From Pegoplata infirma (lineage: Eukaryota > Arthropoda > Insecta > Diptera > Anthomyiidae), in assembly GCA_963921195.1 (NCBI GenBank), contig OY992539.1, positions 160,958,622 to 161,022,621 on the forward strand: a stretch of 64,000 nt of DNA, in the 5' to 3' direction. Shown piece by piece: positions 33,585-45,134 of this stretch. The notes under the pieces were generated by a model that saw only the letters and a list, made by a program, of their open reading frames with translations, was not told the origin of the DNA and searched no databases. A program made the position numbers and the translations under genes. The number at the start of each line of letters is the position of its first letter. Within the stretch, counting starts at the first letter, position 1.

Positions 33585-34716
33585 CGTACAAACCGCCACC
33601 AATATACGTACGAGAGCCCAATTCAAATATTCTTGTCAATAGTTTATCCGAAAAAGTCGGCAAAAATAACTTTTACCCACTGAAGTTAGCTACCGCGAAG
33701 TTATTAAATACTTAGACTCAGAAAAAAAAAGTTACTACACTCATCAATTAAAAAGTGCAAAGGGTCTTACCGTTGTTATCAAAGGTATTGAGGGCAATGT
33801 TCCTATAAACGATATAACAGCAGCAATAAACAGCGAAGGCTACGAAGTAAAATCAATTCTTAATATATTCAACAGGAACAAAATCTCGCAACCACTTTTT
33901 AGGGTTGAAATCGCTTTTGACCCCAAAAAAATTAAAAAAAAATGAGCCCCACCCCATTTATAACTTGCGGTATCTCCTTAACCGTAGAATTTCCGTCGAG
34001 GAACCAAGAAAACGCAAAGATCCACCCCAATGTTTAAATTGCCAGGAATTTGGCCACACGAAAAAATACTGTAGACTACCTTCAGTCTGTGTCAAATGTG
34101 GTGACATCCACAAAACTTCCGAATGTTCAAACTCCAAAAACGATCCCACCCTCAAAAGATGTGGCAACTGTGGTGGAAACCATACTGCCAACTACAGAGG
34201 TTGTCCAGTTTTCATCCAACTCAAGAAAACGTACTCCAATAAACCAGTTTATCGTCAATTCAGATCTAGCGACTTCCCACAACTCAAAAACGCGCACATT
34301 CCTACTCAAAATGCCCCCTATGCACAGAACACTAATAATAACAATGATCCAGGAGTTACGTCTTCTAATCTACAAAGCATTTACAATTTCCCCTCATCCG
34401 TTCAATCTGAAACACTTCGTAACGACGGTAGAATTGTAAACCCTACACCTATATCGTACGCTCAAGCATCAAGGGAATCCCAATATTCCGAAAACCCTTC
34501 ACAATCTTCTTACAGTCAAAGCATTTTTAATCTCCCCTTATCCGCTCAGTCTGAAGCAACTCGTAATGACAGTAGAACTGTAAATCCTACACCAATATCG
34601 TACGTTCAAACATCAAGGGAATCCCAATTTTCCGAAACCCCTATACAAAAAAGTTCATTAGAAGCATCCATTGAAGTTTTAATTCAAACTATGAACAACT
34701 TTATGTCTAACATGCA
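33585..34716 (+). pseudogene. LINE ORF1 (Gag-like, three CCHC knuckles), broken
   Basis: In Jockey-clade LINEs this protein binds the element RNA. The reading frame opens at the truncated 5' end with a typical YVREPNS phrase. It shifts near 33670 and again at an A9 run (about 33935-33943), after which a continuous frame runs from 33945. Zinc knuckles follow: CLNCQEFGHTKKYC, CVKCGDIHKTSEC and CGNCGGNHTANYRGC (about 34032-34205). Two roughly 160 bp homologous Ser/Gln/Asn-rich stretches follow (SIYNFPSSVQSE and SIFNLPLSAQSE). The frame is cut at 34716 by the hAT insertion. The C-terminal 22 codons resume at 45072 and end at TGA 45136-45138. The apparent C-terminus beyond 34716 is transposon sequence. 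Confidence 0.88.
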
Positions 34717-34879
34717 TAGGGTTGCCATTTCCATTTTGAGAAAAAGAGGACGCCAACCTCAAAAAAGGAGGACATTTGACCCAAAAAAGAGGACATTTTT
34801 TTTAATAAATTAATTTAAAAAAAGTAAACTGTGCGACACAATATGCAAAAAAAATGCATTTTTATTAAGGAAACAATTT

Positions 34880-35580
34880 TCATTTCCACTAAAAAAATCA
34901 CAAAAATACATAAAGAAAATCTTCCAATTTTATTTCAGAAAGTACCAATTATATTTCAAAAATTTTAAATTTTAAAAAATGTTTAACTATATTTCCAATT
35001 ATATATGAGAAATATTAATTTTTAATTCAAAAATGTTTGGTTAATTTAAAAAAATGTCCAATTATAATTCAAAAATTTTAATTGTCAATTTTTTTAAATA
35101 TCAGAATTTTCTATTTATAATTCAAAATTTTCTAAATGGTTTTCAGAAAATTCCATTTGGATTTTACACATTTCCATTTCAAAATTTTCTCAATGATTTT
35201 AAGAAAACTACTTTTGAATTTCATAGCTGTATGCTATGATTGAAATAACGAAATGAATAAATAACAATATTTTTTCAAAAATAATCAAATAACAGATTAT
35301 TTAAATATTTGAAAATGAATAATATTTATTTTGATTTTATTTGAATAACGAAAAATCGAATAATTTTTTCTGATTTTTTTTATTCAAACAAACAAAATAT
35401 AATTTTTCAAAATAATCAACAAAAATTTGTGATTTTTTTTTGGTTATTCACAAAAATTCAAATAAATAACGTATTATTCAAACAACAAAAAATAAATATT
35501 CTTGAAAATTTTGTGTTTGAAAAAAAAAAACTATTTTATTTATTTTGTACAGTTTAACAAAAAATTATTCTTACAAAACA
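34880..35580. repeat. Left inner arm of the 10.3 kb element
   Basis: Repeated CCAATTATATTTCAAAAATTT-type words, then a segment (about 35270-35580) that is the reverse complement of about 43330-43740, for example TTTGTGATTTTTTTTTGG against CCAAAAAAAATCACAAA. The short ORF at 35054 follows the repeat. Confidence 0.65.
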
Positions 35581-35774
35581 GTTTTGTTTTAATATCAGGT
35601 TCTTATAAATTGTAATTTATTAAAAGTCCATTTGAATTCACAAAAGTTAAGTTGTGATTTAGGAAATTCCAAGTGCAGAGCTATAAACTTATGCAAATAT
35701 TTACTTAACAAAACTTTTTTTTTAAAGAAAAGTATAAAAATCTGTAAAAATTGGCGACTTTCATAGGTTGGTTT

Positions 35775-36120
35775 AAGGAGTATACTCACTTTGTCATTCC
35801 GTGTGTAAGCATCGAAATATCTATCTAACAAACCATAAAATATATATTATTTATTAGTGATCGATTGTTACACATTCTGCAGATGTCCGTCCGTTCGTCT
35901 GTGGAAGACATGATACAATCCAAAATAAAAGAGCTAGACTGCGAAAATTTGGCAGAAATATATCTTATGGTCTGAGGCTGGTTAAGTACGGAAATGGGCC
36001 AAATCGGATCATATTTAAAAATTTGAAAAAAGGCAGAAGCAAATGAAATATTTCTATGGCAGAAGAACTTCAACGTCCTGCAGTTGAATCCAGGGGACTA
36101 GAAAATGAAATTTTATGACA
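35775..36120 (+). mobile_element. Diverged DINE-1-like fragment
   Basis: GTATACTCACTTTGTCATTC, CATCGAAATATCTATCTAAC and GATGTCCGTCCGTTCGTCTG line up with the start of the element at 17148, but substitution is heavy and the outer hairpin is missing. Confidence 0.5.
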
Positions 36121-36289
36121 AAGTTTAGGGGTCATATAACCAAATTTAAAAACATGCGATTTGCGAAATGGAATGATATCTGATAATAATGATAAATACC
36201 GAAATATTTATTTATTACATACACTCAAAATATAATGTCAGTAAATTCAACAGAAAATACGTTTGAAACTAATGAAACTTTATTTAAAA

Positions 36290-36952
36290 ACAAGTAAAAA
36301 AGTTAAATTCGGCCTTGCCGAATGTAGTGATACCCTCCACAATTTCAAAAATATTATTGCAAACAACTTTATTTAAAAGGAAATAACTTTTGAAAAAAAA
36401 AAAATTTGAAAAAAAAATTCCGCGAAAAAAAATTTTGGTAAAAAAAAAAAATCCGCGATTTTTTTCTTTTTTTGTCAAAAAATATGTTCGTACTTGTTTT
36501 AATACCATTTGGTGCTCAATTATGTTCACATATGTCAACCAGAAGCCGAATTAAAGCATTTTGTATTTTTAGGTTATGTTGAATGTACTGAAATTTTTGA
36601 GGTGTGCTTACATTTTCGTTCATAACTTTTGAACCGCTGAACCGATATCGCTCAAATGCAATACCAAACTTCTCGGGAGAACTTCCAATATATATGTTAA
36701 GTTTCAGTCATCTCTGTGCAATATTTTGTCCGCGAGAGCATTTTCCACAGACAGACGGACAGACGGACAGACGGACAGACGGACAGACGGACAGACGGAC
36801 AGACGGACAGACGGACATCGCTAGAATGTCTTAAAATCGATCGGGCATCATGAATATATATACTTTATGGGGTCCCAGACCGATATTTCGATGAGTTACA
36901 AACGGAATGACAAACTTATATATACCCTCTATCACTAAGTGGAGGGTATAAA
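36290..36952 (-). mobile_element. DINE-1/Helentron-like element, complete copy
   Basis: Reverse-orientation copy of 17148-17471 plus 25293-25591. Plus-strand start: CAAGTAAAAAAGTTAAATTC with hairpin TTCGGCCTTGCCGAA. End: hairpin TACCCTC...GAGGGTATAAAAA. The core is a GGACAGAC microsatellite (36748-36816). It contains the uninterrupted target (GTTGAATG, 36578-36585) used by the 7.8 kb hAT element. There are no TIRs; the terminal hairpins favour a Helitron-like class. Confidence 0.7.
36748..36816 (+). repeat. (GGACAGAC)n microsatellite
   Basis: About eight perfect 8-bp units, expanded relative to the copy at 17285-17302, which has only a few. Confidence 0.92.
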
Positions 36953-37071
36953 AATACTGATTATATAAATAACTGTAAAAATCCGTAAAAACTGACTGAA
37001 AAATTTTTACTATAAAAACGGTTAAAATTACGTAAATGTACATTAATTTTTGATTTTTTAGAAATAATTTT

Positions 37072-37152
37072 AAAAAACATCGAGCCTGAGGAGAATCGAG
37101 CTCATAATTTCGGGCTGATAGCCCAGCACGCTACCCTCCGTGCCACAAGCTA
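37072..37152 (-). ncRNA. tRNA-like module with pol III boxes and T6
   Basis: On the minus strand TGGCACGGAGG (A box-like) and GAGCTCGATTCTC (B box/T arm-like) are spaced as in a tRNA. A GGGCTATCAGCCC hairpin occupies the anticodon position and a run of six T follows (37072-37077). The acceptor stem is poor, so this is a tRNA-derived sequence rather than a confident tRNA gene. Confidence 0.5.
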
Positions 37153-37179
37153 CACTCTAATCAAAATTTGTTGAAATTT

Positions 37180-37234
37180 ACCCAATTTATAGTAGGAAAC
37201 TGGACTCCTACTATAAATTGGGTAATTTTACTCT
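37180..37234. repeat. Perfect 20-bp hairpin
   Basis: TTACCCAATTTATAGTAGGA and its exact complement are separated by AACTGGAC. The left half-phrase ATTTACCCAATTTATA recurs near 40048. Confidence 0.85.
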
Positions 37235-37311
37235 GAATGTGTAAATTAAATAAATTGACCATTAGTGGTTAATTTAAATAAAAAAGAGGTGAATAAATAT
37301 AACAAAAAAAC

Positions 37312-37402
37312 AAAAAAAAAAAAAACATTCGGCGCCAGCAAGCATCGAACTCGACACCTTCCGATTTGAAATTACACTCCTTAACCACTACGCTACGGAA
37401 GC
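37312..37402 (-). ncRNA. tRNA-like module with pol III boxes and long T run
   Basis: On the minus strand TAGCGTAGTGGTTA (A box-like, D-arm text typical of tRNAs) and GAGTTCGATGC (B box-like) are followed 15 bases later by 14 T. The stems are only partly complementary. Confidence 0.55.
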
Positions 37403-37445
37403 TTGTACTTTTATTTGGCGTTTTAGTTATTTAACATGTGTGTAT

Positions 37446-38770
37446 TAAAGGTGTCCTAACGACTAAGGTAATTTTTCAAAATCACTTTTTAATACGTGGT
37501 AGGGTCCTAAATTGTAGTTTTGTATCTAAAAATGAGTGAGTCAAAATTTGGAGACAATCGGATAAAAATAACTCGTGCCGAAAATGGATTGAAGTTTTGG
37601 GACACTCTTATCTGATGAAAAAACACGTTTTTTCTAGTTTTTTTAAAAATATTGGTATATGCTATTTTTTGTTAATTTTTTTGTTAAGTAATACGAAAAT
37701 GGTAATAAATAACCTTTCCAAAAAGCTTAAAGAAATTCAAATCGGATGAAAAATAAGCATTTTACGCATACATGCCCCAGACCATTGCATGGTTTTTAAA
37801 GCCAAAATTTGAAAATTTTCAAAATTTTTAGGCAAAAAAATAAAAAAAAATAAATTTTACTTTATAATTATATTAAATACATGTTATAGATAAAAACTAA
37901 CAGATATGGTAGTCTAACTTTTTTTTAATTTGGCGTGGGTAGTGATATAATTTCCACGGATTCCAAAGAAAATGAGTTTTTCTAAAATAATTTAGCAAAT
38001 ATGGGAAACAATTTTCTGTATTGTATTATACGAAGTGAAATACATAAATTCTGTAAATTTTTTGAGAATTCGGGCATCTTTAACCCCTTTTCGTCGAGGT
38101 GAAATTACAAATTTGAGACGTTTTACATTTCTATAATACAAAATATCTGCATATATCGGATTTCTCAAAAGTTACAGAATTTACGGTTTACACTTCGATC
38201 CGCACATTAGAGCACAAATTTTCAAAAATTTGCTTAATTATTGTAGAAAAACGCATTTTATTTGGAATCCGCGGAAATTTTATCAATACCCGCGCCAAAT
38301 AAAAAAAAAGCTTGACTACCATATCTGCTATTTTTAATCTTAAACATGTTTTCAATTTGATCATAAAGTAAAATTAAATTTTTACTATTTTTTTGCCTAA
38401 AAATTTTGAAAATTTTGAAATTCTGGCTCTAAAAACCATACAATGGTCTGGGGCATGTATACGTAAAATGCTTATTTTTCATCCGATTTTAATTTTATTA
38501 GTCGTTTTGAAAAGGTAATTTAGTACCATTTTCATATTATTTCACAAAAAATTTAACAAAAAATATCAAATACCAATGTTTTTCCAAAAACTAGAAAAAA
38601 CGAGTTTTTCGTTCTTATAAGAATGTCCCAAAACTTCAATCCATTTTCGGCACGAGTTATTTTTAGCCGATTGTCCCCAAATTTTGGCTCACTCATTTTT
38701 AGATACTAAAGAACAATATAGGACCCTACCAGGTATAAAAAGGTGATTTTCGTTTTTAAGGACACCTCTA
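37446..38770. mobile_element. Long-TIR (foldback) hAT-type element, 1,325 bp
   Basis: The ends TAAAGGTGTCCT and AGGACACCTCTA are imperfect inverted repeats and GTGTGTAT is duplicated exactly on each side (37438-37445, 38771-38778). The element is palindromic over almost its full length: TTGAAGTTTTGGGACA pairs with TGTCCCAAAACTTCAA and ATGCCCCAGACCATTG with CAATGGTCTGGGGCAT. The centre is near 38100. No coding sequence. Confidence 0.88.
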
Positions 38771-38940
38771 GTGTGTATGTATATAGAATGAAACCAAAAT
38801 AATTATAATAAAAGCTAAAGAAAAGTAAAATATGTATAAAAACGTCTATATGTGTTTTTATATAACTTTTTTAATTATTTAACTATAATAATATTAATAC
38901 AATGTTAAAAAAAGTAATAATAAAAAAAAAAATTGAAACA

Positions 38941-39025
38941 AAAAAAAAAAAAAAGTTGATTGCCAGCGGAGACGAACCAAGGACCCGCTGCACGCAAAGC
39001 TGGTACACTTCAGCTAGGCTATAGT
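38941..39025 (-). ncRNA. tRNA-like module (Ala-TGC-like loop) with T run
   Basis: On the minus strand TAGCCTAGCTGAAGTG (A box-like), a TTTGCGT loop that would place TGC as anticodon, and TTGGTTCGTCTCC (B box-like) are followed by 14 T (38941-38954). The D and acceptor stems are imperfect. Confidence 0.5.
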
Positions 39026-39079
39026 ACTTGTTGAATTGATTGAAGATATAAATCGTACTGTGTTTATTATCGTTTTGTA

Positions 39080-39893
39080 CACTCATAGAAATATCTTAGT
39101 AGAAAAATTATTAAACCCATTGTAGATCAAGTTTTACAGAATATTTCCGTATTCAACAAAAATTAATGTTGATATCGTTGAATAATCAGTAAAGTTGAAT
39201 CAACTCTTTACATCGCTTATACAGAATTCAATAGATAAAACCAAAAAAGAAAAAACAACCCTGTTCGTTCATTTTTGTATTATCAAGTTGGTAGCAATGC
39301 TTTGCAATGTGAAATTTGTTTGTCTCTTATAAAATTATTTTATGTGTTTGTTTCTTATAAAAATATTTAATATTATAAAAATAAATTAAAATAGGATCTG
39401 ATGATCAGATTCTGATCTGTAAATATTTGGTAAGTAATAAAATACATTGGTTACTTTATGTATTCATACTATATTATATTTTTGTTTGTTTTTTTTAAGG
39501 CTTTTGATTTGGTGTCATTAGAAAACTGGAGAATGGCTTACGAGTGCAAAACATAAATAAAAGAAGTGTGTGAAAATCTTGTGTTGAAATATTGCAGCTT
39601 AAAAAGCCGGTGATAATTCTAAAAAATATTGTGATTTTTACTTAATAAAAGAATATTAACAAATAACAACAAGATTTTTTTATTAATAATATTTCTTATA
39701 TCAACAAAAATATGAGTTGAGTTTACAAAAAATACGAGTTGATTTACAAAAAAACGAGTTGATCAACTTTTACAAAAACTGACAACAATTTTTATTGAAA
39801 TCAACATAAATATTTGTAGGGTCAAAATCAACAATGATTTCTGTTGAATTTACAATGATTTTCTTTGGGAATACAATGATTTTTGGTTGAGTG
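39080..39893. mobile_element. CACTCA-ended element flanked by TA, 814 bp
   Basis: CACTCATAGAAATAT at the left and GGTTGAGTG at the right, TA on both sides. The interior has repeated GAGTTGATTTACAAAAA and CAACAAAAAT words. TIRs are short and diverged. Probably the same family as 40223-41561. Confidence 0.45.
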
Positions 39894-40222
39894 TAGTTGT
39901 TTGACAATTTTGTTTACAGATTTGTGTGTAAAATATTTGAATTAACGGATAATATTAATGATTTGCTGTGTTTAATTTGTTTCAAATTATTTTACGCATT
40001 TAGTGTTTATATTAACACATAATGAGTGCTATTCAACAAAAATTTACCCAATTTATAATAGTAAGTTTACATGCGTTTTTTAGAGTGTACTTATATTTTA
40101 AGGTGTTAGGACTCTTACAAAAAATCAACAATTAATTTCCATTTTCACTTTTTTAAAAGAAATGCCTAAAAGTATTTAAATTTTCAGAGTACGTTTTGAC
40201 CATTAAGGTCTAATTGTAAGTA

Positions 40223-41561
40223 CACTCATAAAAATATGTTAGTATTCCTTACAAAAAAGTCTGTTACCATTACTAATAAAGTTTTCAATTTGTACCCGAT
40301 AACTTTTTCAGTTATCATTACAAACTTTGGTTTTCAAAAATTAGTAACATTAAAAATACTAAAAAAATTAGTACTACAGTTTTTTTCTGTAAAATTTTTG
40401 TAAAACTAATTTTAAAATCCGGTTGGAAAAATTAATATTTTTTTTTGTAAAAAAAATGTAAATTGTTTATTTATAATTTTTATATTTTTTTAACAATGTG
40501 TATACTGGGCGCTTGGTGGTTGTCATCAATTATTACTCAGTTGTTGTTAGAGTTTTTGGTTTTTAGAAATCTGAAATATGTAAAAAAAACATTAACACAA
40601 AAATATTTGTAATACAAAGAATACTTACAACATAAAATTGATGTTTCCAAGAATAATTAGATGAATTTTTGTTAGGTAGAAGTTTTTATTGTTGTGTAAA
40701 CTGAAATAAAAAATAATTTTTGAATGCAAAATATATTTACATTTGTTTTACTTAGGTACCTCTCGTGATTATATTTCCTTTTGTGTACTGAAAAAAAACG
40801 TATATTCTTTGAATAAAAAAAAACCCTTAAAATATTTCTACCTAGTATTTAATTTTTTGTGTATATTTACATATTGTTTGTTTGTTTCCTTTTGCGATGC
40901 GTCGGGTGATCCTCATTGCTGGAATGTTTCTTTTTGACTGAGAAATAAACAAATTCACAAGACTCTTGTGACAAGAGCACTGAAAACAAAATTGTTTGCG
41001 CTACTCTTCGTAATATAAAATCTATACTTTATGTATACGAGAGAAAAAAAATCTCTTGTGTGCAAAGAAGAAAATATATAAACCGGTTTAAAAATGCCAG
41101 CTCGCTGGCGCCTTGCTTTTGAATTTTGCACATCATAATTTATGTATAAAAAAAAATAAAATCCAAAGCCTTTGTTGTACGTATATTCTTCTCCTTTCTT
41201 ATGATATTTCTTAAAGTTAAAAATATTAATTAAACATATATTTTTTAAATGCCAAATAGGTAAGTAAAAACTAGAAAAAAATAATATTTAATTATAATTT
41301 CTTTTTTTCTAGAAAAAATACGAAATTTACAATCTAATTTTGTAAAATTTACAAAAAAAATATCAAAATTTAGTACGATAATTTTTAAAAAATTGACTGA
41401 AAAAATTATTAAAAAATCAGTAAAAAATCAATAGTTTGTAACGCGAGTTTACAAAAAAGAACTACTAAAAAATAATTTTTTAGTAAGAATTAGTAAAAAA
41501 CCTGTAAAGTTGGGTTACAAACCATTTTACAAACTTTTTTACTGACGTATTTTTTTGAGTG
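40223..41561. mobile_element. CACTCA-ended element flanked by TA, 1,339 bp
   Basis: The left end CACTCATAAAAATATGTTAG and the right end (reversed CACTCAAAAAAATACGTCAG) align over about 22 bp with TA on both sides, as in Tc1/mariner-type elements. The subterminal regions (TACAAAAAAGT and TAGTAAAAA words) are also inverted. The 64-codon ORF at 40743 has no recognised domain. Confidence 0.65.
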
Positions 41562-43330
41562 TAGTTAGTCTAAAAACGTAAACGTACCGCATACTCTATG
41601 AAATATGCAATTTCTCTATAGCTTCTCGTTTTCGAGATATTCGGAATAGAAATTTAAAAAATGTTATTTATAAGCGTTTTTGTAGCACCACTGTTAGACA
41701 TTATTGCGTTAATGTCAAAAACTAAGAGTGGATTTTATATAATATGGACCTGTAGAATCCAAATCTGTCATATAAAATGCTGTAGCTTGTTTCGTTTTTG
41801 TGTTTTTCGCGCTTAAAAATGTGCCCAATTCCATACCATATAAAATACATTCAAAATAATTATGTTTATTTTTTGACCGTTTGAATACTGCATTGTAAAT
41901 TTTTTTGAATACTTTATATAAATGCATAATTCCAAATAATATTTATTTTTTTTGATATCTCTAGTTTTCGAGAAAATTCGAATATAATAATTGGGGTTTT
42001 CACAATAACGATTAAATTTGCCTTTTTTAGTTGGGTATTTGTCAAATTTGCCATTTTACTAAACGTCAAGTATTTGCCACCATTTTTTCTTTACATATCG
42101 TGACCGCACTTTTCATTAATAATTTGTACAAAATAACTTTAATTATCTTTTTACATTCATAATTTTAAAATAAACACAAAAAATGTGTATATTTCTTTTT
42201 GTATAAATGTTTTTGTTGCCGCGTTCGAAATTTCAGCATAAACAATCACAGCTGTTGTAATTTTTACGTTTTTTTTATTTGCACAATGGCATTTTGTTTT
42301 TAGACAAGGTTTGAGTTGGGCATTTTAAGAAAAATATGCCACATTCAAATTGGCATTTTTTTGACGTTTGGCACATTTGCCAAATACCAAACTAAAAAAG
42401 GCAAATTTAATCGTCACTGTGAAAACCCTAAATCTTTTGCAATTCAACCGCGATTTTTGAAAAAAGTGCTCGATCGATGTTTTGGTTTTTGTTCCTATAT
42501 TATTCTTAGACATTCCAAATACGTATTCAAAAAAGAAAATATAGAATTCGCACTTTTAGGCAAAAACTGTTTCCAACCACCCGTGTTTTACTTGGTTGGT
42601 CAAAGTCACAAATTTTACCTGGCCTATGTGATATAGTTATAAAGTAAATTTGAAACATTTTTGATATATTATAACTTATTATTTTAATTATTTTCAATAT
42701 GATACTTCCCCAGTGAAATTTCATGCACTAATTCGTAGAATATTTTTTCCCTTTTGGTAGACTTCAATGTATCTCGCTTAAAAAATATAACAGTTAATCC
42801 GTAAAATGAGGGATAGAAGGATAGATCGTTATGTGCTAGAGAATCACAATAAATTACATCATCAGTACAACATCAGTTTTACCTCAAAAGTAGTCAAAAA
42901 TAAAAAAAATATTATAAGAAAATATGCATTTAAATTTTAAAAATAGAATAATGCATGTTCTATTGCAAAAATGTTCAATTGTATAAAGAATGAAATTTTT
43001 TTCGATTAAAATAATTTTTGTGTAGTAGAAACATTTCACAGTTAATACTAAAGAATATTTTCTTAAAAATGTCACCAAAGCAAAAACCCTTAAAAATCTC
43101 AATGTTTTGCAAAATAAACCTTTACAATTAAGGGTATTTAAGTAATTATACATCCTTTCACGACTTTTTATTGTTTAAGAAAAATATCGAAAAGTCTAAT
43201 CAACTAGAGTATTTTCCATAAGAAAATGTTTTAAGAACATTTTTTAATCAGTAAAAGTCAATTTGGGAAAAAATTAAAAATAATCTAATTAATGTTTTAG
43301 TAAAGAAAACCTTAAATAAGTAAAACAATA
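41562..43330. repeat. Gene-free stretch with a palindrome at about 41993-42432
   Basis: GGGGTTTTCACAATAACGAT at about 41993 pairs with ATCGTTTTC-type sequence near 42410-42430 (TTTAATCGTCACTGTGAAAACCC), and TTTGCCTTTTTTAGTT with AACTAAAAAAGGCAAA. No duplication was found. A 106-codon ORF overlaps the right arm without a domain. The rest shows nothing nameable. Confidence 0.5.
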
Positions 43331-44720
43331 GTGGTTTGTAAGAATAATTGTGTGTTTTACTGTATAATAAAATTCAAAATAAATAAAAAAAAAATTATTT
43401 TTCAAACACAAAATTTTCAAGAATATTTCTTTTTTTTGTTTAAATAATACGTTATTCATTTGAATTTTTGTGAATAACCAAAAAAAATCACAAATTTTTG
43501 TTGATTATTTTGAAAAATTCTATTTTGTTTGTTTGAATAAGCAATCAGAAAAAATTATTTGATTTTTTTGGAAAGAAATATTATTTCATTTTTATGAATT
43601 TGAATAAAATAAAATTTTATTTTATTCAAACCAAAATAAATAAAATAACAAAACATTTTATTTTTTGATAGCCAACTAAAATATCAAAGTATTTTATTTT
43701 TTTCCGAAAAATCCAAATAAAAAAAATCAATAATACAGCTATGTTGAATTTAAATAAATTTAATTGGAATTTTAGATATTTCAATTGTATTTCAGAAATG
43801 TCTATTTTTATTTAAAAATTATCTAAATGTTCAAATTCTGATTAATTTTTATTAAAAAATAAAAATTGTTGTACTCGACCTTTAAAATATTATATTTTGA
43901 GTAGGTTTTTTTCTAGCTCGAGGTCATTATTTCCTTTACTAATTAAAACTATGATATTCTCATATAATAATTTTCAAGAAAATTATTTTTCTGTTTTAAA
44001 TTTATTATGTTGGTAATTTTTTGCAAGACTTTGTCGACACGTGTTTCGGGATGATGATCGTGACCTTACTACGATGGTACAATTTTCGTCTTCTAATTAT
44101 GTGTATGTATTTTTATTTTAGTTTGATCATTAACGATTGTCATTAAAGACCCTTTGCTACTTGTAGTACAGGGTTTTTATTTTTTGCTAAATAATCTTGA
44201 CAATGGGATTAGACAAATCCCGAAACACGTGTCGATTAAGTCTTGCTAAAAATGACCAACATAAATAAATTTAAAACAGAAAATTTTTTTCTTGAAAATT
44301 ATTATATGAGATTATCATAGTTTTAATGACCTCGAGCTAGAAAAAAACCTACTCAAAATATAATTATCTAAATGCTTTTAAAAAAATTTTATTTGTATAT
44401 CAAAATTTTCTGCAAAGCATTTAAAAAAATTTGAATAGAAATAGAAATTTTTGAAATATATTTAATTGGAATTTTCTGAAAAGCATTTAGACATTTTTGA
44501 AATATAAATGGACATTTTTTAAATTTAATTGGAAATTTCTGAAACGGATTTTTCTGAAAAGCATTTAGAAATTTTTAAAATACAACTGGAAACTTTTGAA
44601 ATACAATTGGAAATTTCTGAAATACAAATGGAATTTTTGGAAATTCAAAGAAATTTTCTTAAAATTATTATTTTTTTTTTAAATTTGTAATGGAAGTTTT
44701 TGATATACAAATCTTTTTTC
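43330..44720. repeat. Right inner arm of the 10.3 kb element
   Basis: Reverse complement of the left arm at 35270-35580, then repeated TTGGAAATTTCTGAAATAC-type words (44400-44700) mirroring 34920-35230. A separate TIR element sits inside it at 43893-44360. Confidence 0.65.
43893..44360. mobile_element. TIR element flanked by TA, 468 bp
   Basis: TATTTTGAGTAGGTTTTTTT at the left is matched by its complement at the right. The arms pair for roughly 150 bp, including CTAGCTCGAGGTCATTA and CGACACGTGTTTCGGGAT. TA is present on both sides. A Tc1/mariner-type MITE is the likeliest class. Confidence 0.72.
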
Positions 44721-45134
44721 GGAAAGCAAACTTTAAGACACACAACAGCTGATAAGAATTGATGCTAACGTAGTTATTTTCGCACTACCTAGAGTGCATT
44801 TGTACTCGAAATATAATTAATTTGAAGCGATTTTTTTTTAATTTTTGTGCGTTTTGTTCTCAAAAAGTTGACATTACTGCTGATAAGCGAAAATATGGCG
44901 ATGAAAATAATTCAAAAGTTTAAAAGTAATAAAAAATATGTTATCGGGTAAAGTGCAAAAAGTAGGACAACCCCGGACACTTTCTAAAAAAGAAGTAGGA
45001 CTGCCCCGGACGCCCTAAAAAAGAGGACGGTGTCCGGGAAAAAGAGGACGGATGGCAACCCTAAACATGCAAGTCATTATGCAAGAATTGCTCAGAAACC
45101 AGGGCATGCTAATTCAAGCATTCTCAAACAAACA

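Larger units (their letters stand above)
34717..45063. mobile_element. hAT-type element, 10.3 kb, inserted in LINE ORF1
   Basis: Perfect 12-bp TIRs TAGGGTTGCCAT/ATGGCAACCCTA and exact target duplication AACATGCA (34709-34716, 45064-45071). Removing it restores the ORF1 reading frame across the junction. Both ends contain AAAAAGAGGAC words in direct orientation. Within it lie inverted subterminal arms (34880-35580 versus 43330-44720), two DINE-like copies, three tRNA-like modules and several TIR elements. No transposase is recognised. Confidence 0.9.

Noticed and set aside
34717..34813. Last 32 codons of the ORF ending at 34813 as part of the LINE Gag-like protein
   Set aside because: The TIR and TSD show this is hAT-element sequence; the true C-terminus resumes at 45072.
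41993..42432. hAT-type element with GGGTTTTCAC ends
   Set aside because: The inverted arms are real, but no 8-bp duplication was found, so only a palindrome is reported.
42316..42636. 106-codon ORF as a gene
   Set aside because: It overlaps the right arm of a palindrome and has no domain, signal peptide or conserved motif that I can see.
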